Made by a program: the position numbers and the translations under genes. This document shows positions 1 through 8,264 of a stretch of 64,000 nt of DNA, piece by piece. The stretch is from the NCBI GenBank assembly GCA_014872875.1, contig WKFI01000002.1, positions 101,658 to 165,657 of the forward strand. The letters run 5' to 3'. The notes beneath the pieces were generated by a model. That model saw only the letters and a program-made list of their open reading frames with translations, was not told the DNA's origin and did no database searches. Each line of letters opens with the position of its first letter. The first letter of the stretch is position 1. This stretch comes from Paracoccaceae bacterium. GTDB taxonomy: Bacteria > Pseudomonadota > Alphaproteobacteria > Rhodobacterales > Rhodobacteraceae.

Positions 1-294
1 CGACTGTACGTAATGGTCACCATAGCCCCTGATATTGTCCTGCGACATCCAGCAGGTGCGTAAACCGCCCAGGGCATCCATCTTGCGGCCCCACCAGATT
101 GGTTCTCCTTCAAGCCCCAAAAGAACGCCTTGATGGACATAGAACGACCAACCATCATACCCGGTCAGCCAAGCCTGGTTCGACGGATCGGTCACAAACA
201 GAAGATCAAGCCCTGCCCGCTCCATTGCGGCGCGGGTGGCCGAGATTCGGCGCTTGTATTCGCCCATTGAAAAGGGCGCATTGTCATGCGGCAT
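1..294 (-). CDS. M24-family metallopeptidase, DoeA/ectoine-hydrolase-like (5' part; runs off the window)
   Basis: Only the first 98 codons lie in the window; the frame is open to base 1. The protein starts MPHDNAPFSMGEYKRR and carries the stretches DPSNQAWLTGYDGWSFY and GEPIWWGR, which I recognise as the N-terminal creatinase-like domain of Xaa-Pro-peptidase relatives, especially ectoine hydrolase DoeA (EutD). The catalytic M24 domain with its metal ligands would lie outside the window. In DoeA the reaction opens the ectoine ring to N-acetyl-diaminobutyrate. This family has several paralogues in Rhodobacteraceae, and the neighbour is an ArgE-like deacetylase rather than DoeB, so the substrate is not settled. 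It is probably co-transcribed with that gene, 66 bases upstream. Confidence 0.75.
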   Translation of the reverse strand, partial: MPHDNAPFSMGEYKRRISATRAAMERAGLDLLFVTDPSNQAWLTGYDGWSFYVHQGVLLGLEGEPIWWGRKMDALGGLRTCWMSQDNIRGYGDHYVQS

Positions 295-360
295 GACAAC
301 CTCTCTTTCTCAAGTCGTTTCGTTCGTATTGCGTGGACGGCGTTTCGATGTGCATCAGGA

Positions 361-1564
361 TCAGACCAGCTTGGTCGCCAGGCGCTGCAACATATCCAGA
401 CACTGCCGCATCTGGTCTATAGAAACGTATTCGTCCGGCTTGTGCGCTTGGTCGATGGAACCGGGTCCACAAACCACCACGTCCAAACCCAGTGATTGAA
501 AGATCCCGGCCTCGGTCCCAAAGGGAACGACGTCGGCCCCGTTTGCTCCGGTGAGCTCCATCACCAGATCGCGGGCTTCGTTGTCCCGCGTCGTTTCCAG
601 GCCGTCAACTTCACCAATGACCTGAGTTTCCACGCGAGATTCGGGGTAAACAGCCTGCATCTCGGGCAACAGGGTGTGCGTGCAGAAGTGATGCAGAGCG
701 TCCTTCACGTATAATGCATCCGATTTTCGCACAGGCCGCATTTCCCAATCCACCCGCGCCTTGCCGGGTATCACGTTGTGGGCAAATCCCCCCACCAGTG
801 CCCCGGTATTTATCGTCGTCCAAGGCGGCTCAAACCGACTGTTGAGCGCGCGCGCCTTTTAATTCATCTTTCAAAGTCAGAAGCTTGGAGACCAAACGTG
901 ATGCGTATTCAACCGCATTCACTCCAAGGTCCGGACCCGATCCATGACCTTCGAGACCCGTGAAATGGGTGGAGTACTCGTAACATCCTTTGTGCCCTTC
1001 GATCACGCGCATCATGGTCGGTTCCCCCACGATCGCCAAAGCAGGGCGAATGTTGCTGTGTTCGAGTGTTCGGGCCAGTGCCTGCGCGCCGAAACAGCCG
1101 ATTTCCTCGTCATAGGTAAATGCAAAATGTACCGGACGTTTCAGCTCCAGCTGGGCGTATTGCGAAGCCATTGCAACCGTGGCGGCAACAAACCCCTTCA
1201 TGTCGCAGGTACCACGCCCGAACCATCTCCCATCCCGTTCCAGCATGTCGAACGGATCCGAAGACCAATCCTGATCTGCGACGGGGACAACATCCGTGTG
1301 TCCCGACAGGACAATTCCGCCCTCCTTGTCCGGGCCGAGCGTCGCAAAAAGATTAGCCTTCAACCCGGTTTCATCAGTCCAGATCTCGGTTCGTGCCCCG
1401 AGACTGTCCAGCCGATCTGCCAGGAAACGGGTGATGTCCAGATTGCTTTCACTTGATACCGTCGGAAAGGCGATCAACGCCTGCAACAGGGTTCGGGTCT
1501 CTTCCAGCACATCCGGCAAACTCAATCCCTTTCGAAAAACGCGTGTCGTGGCCGTTAGTGTCAA
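361..1564 (-). pseudogene. argE: Acetylornithine deacetylase (ArgE/M20 family), apparently frameshifted
   Basis: Two open pieces in different frames (1564-830, 244 aa; then about 850-361, reading S-R-F-E-P-P-W and onward) together make one full M20 deacetylase of about 390 residues. The first piece has SGHTDVVP with the metal-binding His and Asp, GTCDMKGF, the catalytic DEE and GEPT. The second has GGFAHNVIPGKA, an MRP motif and FGTEAGIF, all in family order. The frame breaks near a GCGCGCGCGC run at about 845-856; one base too many, or two too few, explains it. The break truncates the protein before its second metal-binding and dimerisation parts. It may be a real mutation or a sequencing error in the dinucleotide run. 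The start is uncertain: TTG at 1564 has no good ribosome site. ArgE would hydrolyse N-acetylornithine or a related N-acyl amino acid. Confidence 0.7.
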
Positions 1565-1737
1565 AGGTTAGGAGAGACGCCTCGACCTTTTGTTCTTTAC
1601 AGGCACTTCACAATGCCAACCGCCGTGGCACCATCGAAAAAAGCAGCTTCTCGCCAAAATGATGTCGTTTCTGTTTGTTTCTGTTGAAGCCGAGCAGGAC
1701 GACGGACCACTTGCGATCCAGAGGGACCAAGCACCAC

Positions 1738-1764
1738 GGTCAGGTCGGCCTAACCGGTCTGACC
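1738..1764. promoter_or_regulatory. Imperfect inverted repeat, candidate operator upstream of SARP gene
   Basis: GGTCAGGTCGG, five bases (CCTAA), then CCGGTCTGACC: arms of 11 with 9 matches. It lies about 130 bases before the regulator start, in the divergent promoter region. It could bind the SARP protein itself or another regulator. The sequence is clear; the function is inferred. Confidence 0.35.
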
Positions 1765-1776
1765 CAACCGCGACAA

Positions 1777-1788
1777 GACAGACCTGTC
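1777..1788. promoter_or_regulatory. Short palindrome GACAG-AC-CTGTC, candidate operator half-site pair
   Basis: A perfect 5-base inverted repeat with a 2-base spacer, 12 bases to the right of the longer inverted repeat and about 100 bases before the SARP start. It is short enough to be chance; it is noted because of its position. Confidence 0.2.
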
Positions 1789-1890
1789 CAAACCCGTTCC
1801 TGGCCGCTATCACTATAGCCAGCCGGGAAAAAACGTTCCAAGTCCGACATGTCTCCTCACCCCTCCGGCGCCAAGGATGGCACATAAGTT

Positions 1891-3330
1891 TTGGCCGACA
1901 TGGCAGATGCGTTCAACATTTCCGTCATATACGACGACGAAGACCCGGGATTTCGGGACGCGGCCCTGAAAGAACTTGGGGCAAGGCACAGCCTTGTGTT
2001 GGCTGATGATGATCGGTTTCTGGATCATCTGACAAATCAGACACGTCTGGATTTCACCGCCGCTGGACTTGATGAAATCCCGATCCGTTTCGATAGGGTT
2101 CAACAGCGCGTCGCCCAAGCTGCAAAAGACTTGAAGACAGGAGACTGTGTCGTGGTCGACATGCGCTGGGGGTTGCGGACCGTATCTGCCTCGGCCAATT
2201 TCGAGCGATGGGGCAGCCAATGTGACCTTCTGGCGGCGGAACTCGGCATCTCTGTCGTCTCTGTTTATGGCCGCAGCCTGCTGATCGAAGATCAATTGAT
2301 CGCAGCTCTGCGTGGTCACAGCCATTTTCTTGCGCCGTCCGGTATTTATTCCAACCCATACTGGTTGCCTCAGGAGTATCTGAACGGCGCCACGGTGACA
2401 CAGCAGGTCGGGTATCTGCTGGGGCGCCTGGTGCCGGACTACAAAGGGCTGGCCAATGAACCCGAAGTGGCGCAAGGCGCGGCCTCCGGCGCAGATCCCC
2501 GCTGGATCACAACGCCGAAACGGGTACGCCCCCGCGCTGGGTCGGATGACATATGGAAGATCCGCTGTTTCGGTCGGCTCCGTATCTATCTTTCCGACGG
2601 TAGCCAGATCCGCTGGGGCATTCCTGGCAGTGCGCCCAAGAAATCCAAGGCCCTGTTCGCCTATCTGTTGCAGCGTGGAGAACGCGGCGCCCGGGCCGAT
2701 CAATTGGCGGAACTTCTGTGGGGCGATGAGCAGGACGAAACCGTCAAACGCACCCGACTGCATCACGCGATTGCCATGTTGCGCAAGACCTTGGGCGGCA
2801 AGGAATTCATTCTCCGCACCGGCGAGTATTACAGCCTGGTCCCGCCCTCTGGCACCTGGATCGACATTTCCAGTTTCGAACAGCTGTGCAACCGGGCCAA
2901 GGTTCTCGCAAAATCCGGTGTTGACGATGGCGCCATCACCCTGTTGGACGCGGCCGATCGCTTGTATACCGGTGATCTGTTCGAGGATCTGTTGCCGGAA
3001 TATGTGGAAAGCGATTTCGAAGACTGGGTTGTTCCGCGCCGCACGTGGTTCAAGGACATGGCTCTCAAGGTGCAACGCGACAAGGCTGAAATCCTGCGAC
3101 ATCAGGGGCGTCTGCGCGAGGCTCTGGATTGCTGTCAGAAGGCGCTTTCCATGGATCCCGCCTGCGAGATCGCTCACGCCGAGGCGATGCGGATTTTTCA
3201 TGCTCAAAACCGATTGGACACGATAAGCCGACAGTACCGGCAATACCGCGCCGCGCTCGACGCGATCGGCGCCGAACCGGATACAAATGAATTGGAAATC
3301 TTGCACAAAAAACTCACCAAAAATATTTAA
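1891..3330 (+). CDS. SARP/BTAD transcriptional regulator with N-terminal MEDS-like (DcmR-type) sensory domain
   Basis: 479 aa in three parts. Residues about 1-190 contain ERWGSQCDLLAAELGISVVSVYG and later APSGIYSNPYWLP (shown in two pieces), which resemble the MEDS/DcmR sensory domain, a predicted small-molecule sensor. Residues about 230-325 form an OmpR-type winged helix (LFAYLLQRGERGARADQLAE, then LHHAIAMLRKTLGG). Residues about 330-475 form the helical BTAD domain of SARP activators (DLLPEYVESDFEDWV, LREALDCCQKALSMDP). It sits directly upstream of the P450/phosphotransferase operon on the same strand, 91 bases apart, so it is its likely activator. The start is TTG at 1891, with an AAGGA about 13 bases upstream; ATG at 1900 is the alternative. 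A substrate-responsive role is inferred. Confidence 0.85.
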   Translation: MADMADAFNISVIYDDEDPGFRDAALKELGARHSLVLADDDRFLDHLTNQTRLDFTAAGLDEIPIRFDRVQQRVAQAAKDLKTGDCVVVDMRWGLRTVSASANFERWGSQCDLLAAELGISVVSVYGRSLLIEDQLIAALRGHSHFLAPSGIYSNPYWLPQEYLNGATVTQQVGYLLGRLVPDYKGLANEPEVAQGAASGADPRWITTPKRVRPRAGSDDIWKIRCFGRLRIYLSDGSQIRWGIPGSAPKKSKALFAYLLQRGERGARADQLAELLWGDEQDETVKRTRLHHAIAMLRKTLGGKEFILRTGEYYSLVPPSGTWIDISSFEQLCNRAKVLAKSGVDDGAITLLDAADRLYTGDLFEDLLPEYVESDFEDWVVPRRTWFKDMALKVQRDKAEILRHQGRLREALDCCQKALSMDPACEIAHAEAMRIFHAQNRLDTISRQYRQYRAALDAIGAEPDTNELEILHKKLTKNI

Positions 3331-3421
3331 AATCAAATAATTGCATACTCCCAAAGAAAAACCAAAGTTAGTGACTTAAGGTGATTCCCAACACACGCAC
3401 ATTTTTTCGGGAGGACATGAA

Positions 3422-4660
3422 ATGAGCGTCGCCGAGCAAGCGCAAGCCGTGAAAGGTTTCGATATTTTCGACCTGAGCGCGCCGCACGCCACCTGGCAAG
3501 CATTGCGCGAAGAACAGCCGGTCTACCACGACCCGGCATCCGGATATTGGATCGTGACGCGACATGCCGACATCAAGGCCGTGTTCGACGATTACAAGAC
3601 CTTTTCGGCAGAAAACGCTCAGGCCCCGATCCGCCCCCTGTGTGCCGATGCCAAGCGCATCATTTCCGAAGGCGGATTCACCTCGGGACTGTCGGCCCGG
3701 ATGCCCCCCGATCACACCCGCATCCGTAAGGTTGCACAGCGGGCATTCGGACCGCGCCGCTTCAAGTCGATTGAACCCAAGATCGAGGCGATCATCGACC
3801 GGACCCTGAACGAAGCCGCCGGCAAAGGCAGGTTCGATTTCTTCCGCGAGGTGGCTTATCCGGTGCCGGCTCTGGTGCTGTTCACCATGATGGGCATCCC
3901 GGACGAAGACGTCCCGAAGGTCAAGGAATGGGCGGTCAGCCGCGCATTGGTTACGTGGGGTGAGTTGAGCGATGAAGATCAGATCACACATGCCAAGGGC
4001 ATGGTGGATTATTGGGCCTATTGCCGCGATTTGGTTGCGGCGCGGCGCGAAAACCCACAGGACGATTTTCCCAGCGATCTTCTCAGGGCCAAGGCCGAAG
4101 GCGCCGACATCACCGAAGAAGAAATCGCAGGGGTGATGTACTCGACGCTGTTTGCCGGGCATGAAACCACTACGACGTTGATGGCAAACGCCGTGATAAC
4201 GTTGATGAACAACCGCGCAGCGTGGGATGAAATCCGACAAGACCCCAGCCTGATCTCCGGTGCGACCGAGGAAATCCTGCGCTACTCCCCCTCGATCGTC
4301 AGCTGGCGCCGGCTGGCCAAAGCGGACACAAATATCGGCGGGATCGATGTGCCTGCAGGTGCCAACATCCTGATGGTCATGGGGTCGGGAAATCGCGATG
4401 AAGCCGTTTTCCCGAACGGTGAAGCCTTCGATATTCATCGAGAAAACGCGCGAACCCATCTCACCTTTGGTTACGGCATCCATTTCTGCATCGGCTTCCA
4501 GCTTGCCAAGATGGAGTTCGGCATCATGCTGCGCGAGTTGACCCAGCGGTTCCCGAATATGACGCTGCAACCTGACCAGCAGATCAACTACCTGCACAAT
4601 ATCTCGTTTCGGGTGCCTATCCGCGTGGATGTGGATCTGGGGATCGGAGGTTCGTCATGA
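3422..4660 (+). CDS. Cytochrome P450 (bacterial class I, soluble; CreJ-like candidate)
   Basis: 412 aa, the usual length of soluble bacterial P450s. Visible landmarks are the I-helix AGHETTTT for oxygen activation, the K-helix EILR, and the heme loop FGYGIHFCIG with the thiolate Cys at residue 356. A GGGAGGA ribosome site lies 8 bases before the ATG. It opens the operon and overlaps the next gene by 4 bases (ATGA). No ferredoxin or ferredoxin reductase is encoded nearby, so electrons must come from partners elsewhere. From the neighbours (phosphotransferase, HD phosphatases, dehydrogenases) I infer that it oxidises the alkyl side chain of an aryl phosphate, as CreJ does in Corynebacterium. 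Sequence alone does not fix the substrate. Confidence 0.9.
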   Translation: MSVAEQAQAVKGFDIFDLSAPHATWQALREEQPVYHDPASGYWIVTRHADIKAVFDDYKTFSAENAQAPIRPLCADAKRIISEGGFTSGLSARMPPDHTRIRKVAQRAFGPRRFKSIEPKIEAIIDRTLNEAAGKGRFDFFREVAYPVPALVLFTMMGIPDEDVPKVKEWAVSRALVTWGELSDEDQITHAKGMVDYWAYCRDLVAARRENPQDDFPSDLLRAKAEGADITEEEIAGVMYSTLFAGHETTTTLMANAVITLMNNRAAWDEIRQDPSLISGATEEILRYSPSIVSWRRLAKADTNIGGIDVPAGANILMVMGSGNRDEAVFPNGEAFDIHRENARTHLTFGYGIHFCIGFQLAKMEFGIMLRELTQRFPNMTLQPDQQINYLHNISFRVPIRVDVDLGIGGSS

Positions 4661-5721
4661 CGGATTTTGCTCTTCGGTTCGAGGACGCAGCCTGTCTGGA
4701 TCATGCGCGGGTTGGCGGAAAATGCGCCAGTCTCAGTCAGATGACCCAGGCCGGTGTGGCCGTCCCGCCCGGATTTGCCGTAACGACCGAGGCCTATCTG
4801 GCGATGCTGGAGGGCACAGGGCTTCGCAATGAGATCGAGATGCAGCTGTCCCGAACGGATTTTGACGATGTCTCCTCGCTCGACCGGTCGGCTCAGGCGA
4901 TCCAGATCCGGTTTCGCTCACATCACATGCCAAGCGATGTCGAAAAGGCCATTCGCTCGCAATACGAAGCAATGGGCCGCGATATGCCCGTCGCCGTCCG
5001 ATCCTCGGCGACTGCCGAAGATCTGCCGGACGCGTCCTTTGCAGGCCAACAGGACACCTATCTTTGGGTCGTGGGCGCGGAGGATGTGGTTGAGCATGTC
5101 CGCGATTGCTGGGCCTCGCTGTTTACGGCGCGGGCCATGAAGTACCGCCACGACAACAATCTGGGCCAAATCGATGTGTTGATGAGTGTCGCGGTTCAGA
5201 AGATGGTCAATGCTCGCGCTGCCGGGGTCGCCATGACGCTGGATCCGCTGAACGGGGACCGCACGCGCATTGTCATCGACGCCTCTTATGGCCTGGGTGA
5301 ATTGGTGGTGTCCGGGATCGTGACGCCTGACAATTACTCGGTGGAAAAGGTGTTGATGGAGGTTGTGGACCGCAAGATTTCGGACAAGCAGGTCGAACTG
5401 ATCCCCGATGCGGCTGCTGCAACAACTCTGGAGCGCCCTGTAGATGACGACCGCCGTACCGCGCAATGCCTGACGGATGCAGAAATCCTTGCCGTGGCAG
5501 AGCTTGCCAAACGGCTCGAAAAACAGAACGGGTGCCCGCAGGATGTTGAGTGGGCCCTGGATGCCGATCTGCCCGATGGCGAAAACCTTCTGGCCCTGCA
5601 AAGCCGCCCGGAAACCGTCTGGTCCCAGAAAGCCAAGGAAAAGCCCAAATCCGCCTATTCCACTGGGCTGGCCGGGATCGTGGGCGCGCTGAACAACCCG
5701 ATCGGCGCAAAAACATCTTAA
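4657..5721 (+). CDS. PEP-synthase-like ATP-binding subunit of a split phosphotransferase (CreH/CreI or phenylphosphate synthase beta type)
   Basis: 354 aa corresponding only to the N-terminal PPDK/PEP-synthase ATP-grasp module. Seen in order: GGKCASLSQMTQAGVAVPPG, VAVRSSATAEDLPDASFAGQ, ARAAGVAMTLDP, DVEWALD and LLALQSRPETVW. There is no swivelling His domain and no PEP-binding barrel; the His domain is in the next gene. Split enzymes of this kind are known as phenylphosphate synthase (Thauera) and the Cre 4-cresol phosphate synthase. They use ATP to phosphorylate a phosphohistidine domain, which passes phosphate to a phenolic hydroxyl and releases AMP and Pi. The gene overlaps the P450 by 4 bases and precedes its partner by 34. 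Confidence 0.88.
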   Translation: MTDFALRFEDAACLDHARVGGKCASLSQMTQAGVAVPPGFAVTTEAYLAMLEGTGLRNEIEMQLSRTDFDDVSSLDRSAQAIQIRFRSHHMPSDVEKAIRSQYEAMGRDMPVAVRSSATAEDLPDASFAGQQDTYLWVVGAEDVVEHVRDCWASLFTARAMKYRHDNNLGQIDVLMSVAVQKMVNARAAGVAMTLDPLNGDRTRIVIDASYGLGELVVSGIVTPDNYSVEKVLMEVVDRKISDKQVELIPDAAAATTLERPVDDDRRTAQCLTDAEILAVAELAKRLEKQNGCPQDVEWALDADLPDGENLLALQSRPETVWSQKAKEKPKSAYSTGLAGIVGALNNPIGAKTS

Positions 5722-5755
5722 AAACAATACCGTAAAACAGGGAGGACTACTCCGA

Positions 5756-7567
5756 ATGGACGCGCAAACACCCCTATTCCCCAGCGCTTACGAGCTGAAC
5801 GCCCCGGCCGGTGCCGAAGGTTGGGAAGAGCTTTACCCTTACTACCTGACCTTCCAACCCGGTCTGCGAGACAAGGAAGATGGCAAGTTCTGGTTCTGCG
5901 ATAGCCAGCATTGGCCGAACCCGTTCAAACCCTTTGACGCGGTCACGGTTGAATTCGCGGTCAAATGTCTGGGCCAGTACAACACCCGCCACTATCTGGT
6001 GCCGCCGGCCAACGGTGTGGATTACCGGATCCACAACGGCTATTGCTACATGTCGCCCATTGCGGTGGCGCCGGAACTAATCGAGGACCGGATCCCGCAG
6101 TTCATGGAACGCGCCGGGCATTACTTCCAGAACTGGCCGAGCCTGTTGGAAAACTGGCATGAAAAAGTCAGGGCCAATATCAACGAAATGGAAGCGCTGG
6201 AATTCGAAAAGCTCCCCGAAGTCGTGCCGACCGAATGGATTACCGGTGGCATCGGTTTGGACAACACGACCCATCTGACCGAAGCCTATGACCGGGCTAT
6301 TCAGCTGCTGTACCGGACATGGCAGTATCATTTCGAGTTCCTGAACCTAGGTTACGCGGCCTATCTGGATCTGTTCGGTTTCATGAAGGAGCAGTTTCCG
6401 TCGATCCCGGATCAGGCGATTGCCAAGATGGTTCAGGGCCACGACAGTGATCTGTTCCGCCCTGACGACGAGCTGAAGAAATTGGCCCGGTTGGCGATCG
6501 AACTGGGCGTTGCCGATGCTCTGAAAGCGGGATTGGTGGACGAAGCACTGGCTGCAGTCGGCACCCTGCCCCATGGTGAAAAATGGCTGGGCGCATGGGA
6601 AGAGGCCAAGAACCCCTGGTTCAACTACACCACCGGTAACGGGTTCTATTCGACCGACAAGTACTGGATCGAACATCTGGACATTCCGATGGGCTACCTG
6701 CGCGACTATATCGCCCGCGCCGAGGCCGGGGAAACCATTGAACGCCCGACTGCCAGGCTGCACGCAGAACGTGACCGGATCACTGGTGAATACCAGGAGA
6801 TGATGGATCCGGAAGCGCAGGAAGTGTTCCAGGGCAAGCTGGGCCTTGCCCGCGTGGTTTATCCTTATGTCGAAGATCACAATTTCTATATCGAGCACTG
6901 GTCGATGGGCGTCTTCTGGAAAAAGATGCGGGCGCTGTCGAAACTGCTGCACGAGGAAGGCTTCTGGCCCACCGAAGACGGCATGTTCTATCTGACCCGC
7001 AACGAAGTACGCGATGTTCTGTTCGACTATGGCAATGCCTGGGCCACCGGAGGCGAATGGATCGGGCCGAGCTACTGGCCGGCTGAAATCGAACGCCGTC
7101 GCGGCATCATCGACGCCCTGTCGACCCAGCCGCCTCAACCGGCGCTCAACAACCCGCCTGAGATCATCACCGAACCGTTCACCATCATGCTTTGGGGCAT
7201 CACCTCGGATTCGATCAAGAACTGGACCGGTGGTGACAGTAGCAGTGGCGACCTGACCGGCATGGCCGCCAGCCCCGGCGTGGTCGAAGGGTTGGCCCGC
7301 GTGATCCGAAGCCCGGATCAGTTGGACGAAATTCAGGATGGTGAAATCCTCGTGGCTCCCGTGACGGCCCCCAGCTGGGCGCCCGTGTTCGGCAAGATCC
7401 AGGCAACGGTAACCGATATTGGTGGCATGATGAGCCACGCGGCCATCGTCTGCCGCGAATATGGGCTTCCTGCCGTCACCGGGACGGGCAACGGGTCTTC
7501 CCGGATCGAAACCGGGCAGAAACTCAGGGTCGATGGCAATACGGGGCAAGTCACGATCTTGGATTGA
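5756..7567 (+). CDS. PEP-utilising phosphotransferase subunit with substrate domain and phosphohistidine swivelling domain
   Basis: 603 aa. The last 100 or so residues are the PEP-utiliser mobile domain, with AVTAPSWAPVF-type sequence (here PVTAPSWAPVF) and GGMMSHAAIVCREYGLPAV; the phosphoryl-carrying His is residue 561. The first 480 residues lack the PEP-binding TIM barrel of true PEP synthase. They form a large alpha-rich region rich in Trp, Tyr and Phe, as in phenylphosphate synthase alpha and, by analogy, the substrate domain of rifampin phosphotransferase. With the preceding ATP-grasp subunit it should form a two-part dikinase acting on a small hydroxylated, probably phenolic, compound. 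A GGGAGGA site precedes the ATG. Confidence 0.87.
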   Translation: MDAQTPLFPSAYELNAPAGAEGWEELYPYYLTFQPGLRDKEDGKFWFCDSQHWPNPFKPFDAVTVEFAVKCLGQYNTRHYLVPPANGVDYRIHNGYCYMSPIAVAPELIEDRIPQFMERAGHYFQNWPSLLENWHEKVRANINEMEALEFEKLPEVVPTEWITGGIGLDNTTHLTEAYDRAIQLLYRTWQYHFEFLNLGYAAYLDLFGFMKEQFPSIPDQAIAKMVQGHDSDLFRPDDELKKLARLAIELGVADALKAGLVDEALAAVGTLPHGEKWLGAWEEAKNPWFNYTTGNGFYSTDKYWIEHLDIPMGYLRDYIARAEAGETIERPTARLHAERDRITGEYQEMMDPEAQEVFQGKLGLARVVYPYVEDHNFYIEHWSMGVFWKKMRALSKLLHEEGFWPTEDGMFYLTRNEVRDVLFDYGNAWATGGEWIGPSYWPAEIERRRGIIDALSTQPPQPALNNPPEIITEPFTIMLWGITSDSIKNWTGGDSSSGDLTGMAASPGVVEGLARVIRSPDQLDEIQDGEILVAPVTAPSWAPVFGKIQATVTDIGGMMSHAAIVCREYGLPAVTGTGNGSSRIETGQKLRVDGNTGQVTILD

Positions 7568-7648
7568 GATACTCCCCCCTGCCGGAGGCGCGTTGTTCCG
7601 GGCGTCTCCGGCTCTTTTCCTGAAACAGAACTCATCCGGGAGACTGGG

Positions 7649-8254
7649 ATGTTGGACAAGTCCACCGATCTCACACGCTATGATCCTGTCTGGCAGCAAG
7701 CCGAACCTTACATGCGCGCCCGCAAGAATGACGTGCACATCCCGCTGTCCTTTGCCTGGGCACAAAGATTGCTGGACGAATACCCCGAGGCGGACCGCGA
7801 TGTCTGTTCGCTGGCCATCCTGCTGCATGACATCGGTTGGTATTCCATCGACATGGAAGACATTCTTGAAAAAGGCTTTCGCGGGCCGAATATGCTTCAG
7901 TCGGATGTGCGCTATCTGCACGAAGAAGAAAGCGTGCGCCTGGGGACCGAAGTGCTGAAGACCACGGGCTGGGACCAAGGCATTGTCGCCCAGGTGTGCG
8001 AAATCATCGATGGCCACGACACCCGCCCCGAACCGCGCCATCTGAATGACCGGATCGTGCGGGATGCGGACAAACTCTGGCGGTTCGACGTGACCGGAAT
8101 CGCCGTGGCGAGCGATTGGTTCAAGACCACGCCGCACGGCTATGCCGACCGGCTGGAGCTGCAGAAGGACACGCTGGAAACCGAGGCTGGACGCCGGATG
8201 GCAAATGAAACTCTGGCACAGTCGCGCCGTGCCTTGATGCTGCATGTGATCTGA
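7649..8254 (+). CDS. HD-domain phosphohydrolase, first of two in the cluster (CreD-like candidate)
   Basis: 201 aa metal-dependent HD protein. Metal ligands visible are the early His (NDVHIP), the HD pair in LLHDIGW, a His in YLHEEE, GHD in IIDGHDTRP and the final Asp in RDADKLW. A GGGAG site lies before the ATG. It sits between the phosphotransferase and the aldehyde dehydrogenase. The inferred job is removal of the phosphate after the side chain has been oxidised, as assigned to CreD in the corynebacterial pathway. It shares layout and motifs (PYMRARKNDVH versus PFLDVRNNDEH) with the second HD gene at 9701, so the two are paralogues. Confidence 0.82.
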   Translation: MLDKSTDLTRYDPVWQQAEPYMRARKNDVHIPLSFAWAQRLLDEYPEADRDVCSLAILLHDIGWYSIDMEDILEKGFRGPNMLQSDVRYLHEEESVRLGTEVLKTTGWDQGIVAQVCEIIDGHDTRPEPRHLNDRIVRDADKLWRFDVTGIAVASDWFKTTPHGYADRLELQKDTLETEAGRRMANETLAQSRRALMLHVI

Positions 8255-8264
8255 GGGCAAGTTC

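Larger units (their letters stand above)
1565..1890. other. Divergent intergenic region between argE-like gene and SARP regulator
   Basis: 326 bases with no supported gene. It must hold the promoters for the leftward deacetylase/M24 pair and the rightward regulator. Two inverted repeats, listed separately, lie in its right half. I saw no RNA gene or terminator. Confidence 0.5.

Noticed and set aside
1813..3354. Minus-strand frame of 513 codons
   Set aside because: Antisense to the SARP regulator; no recognisable domain.
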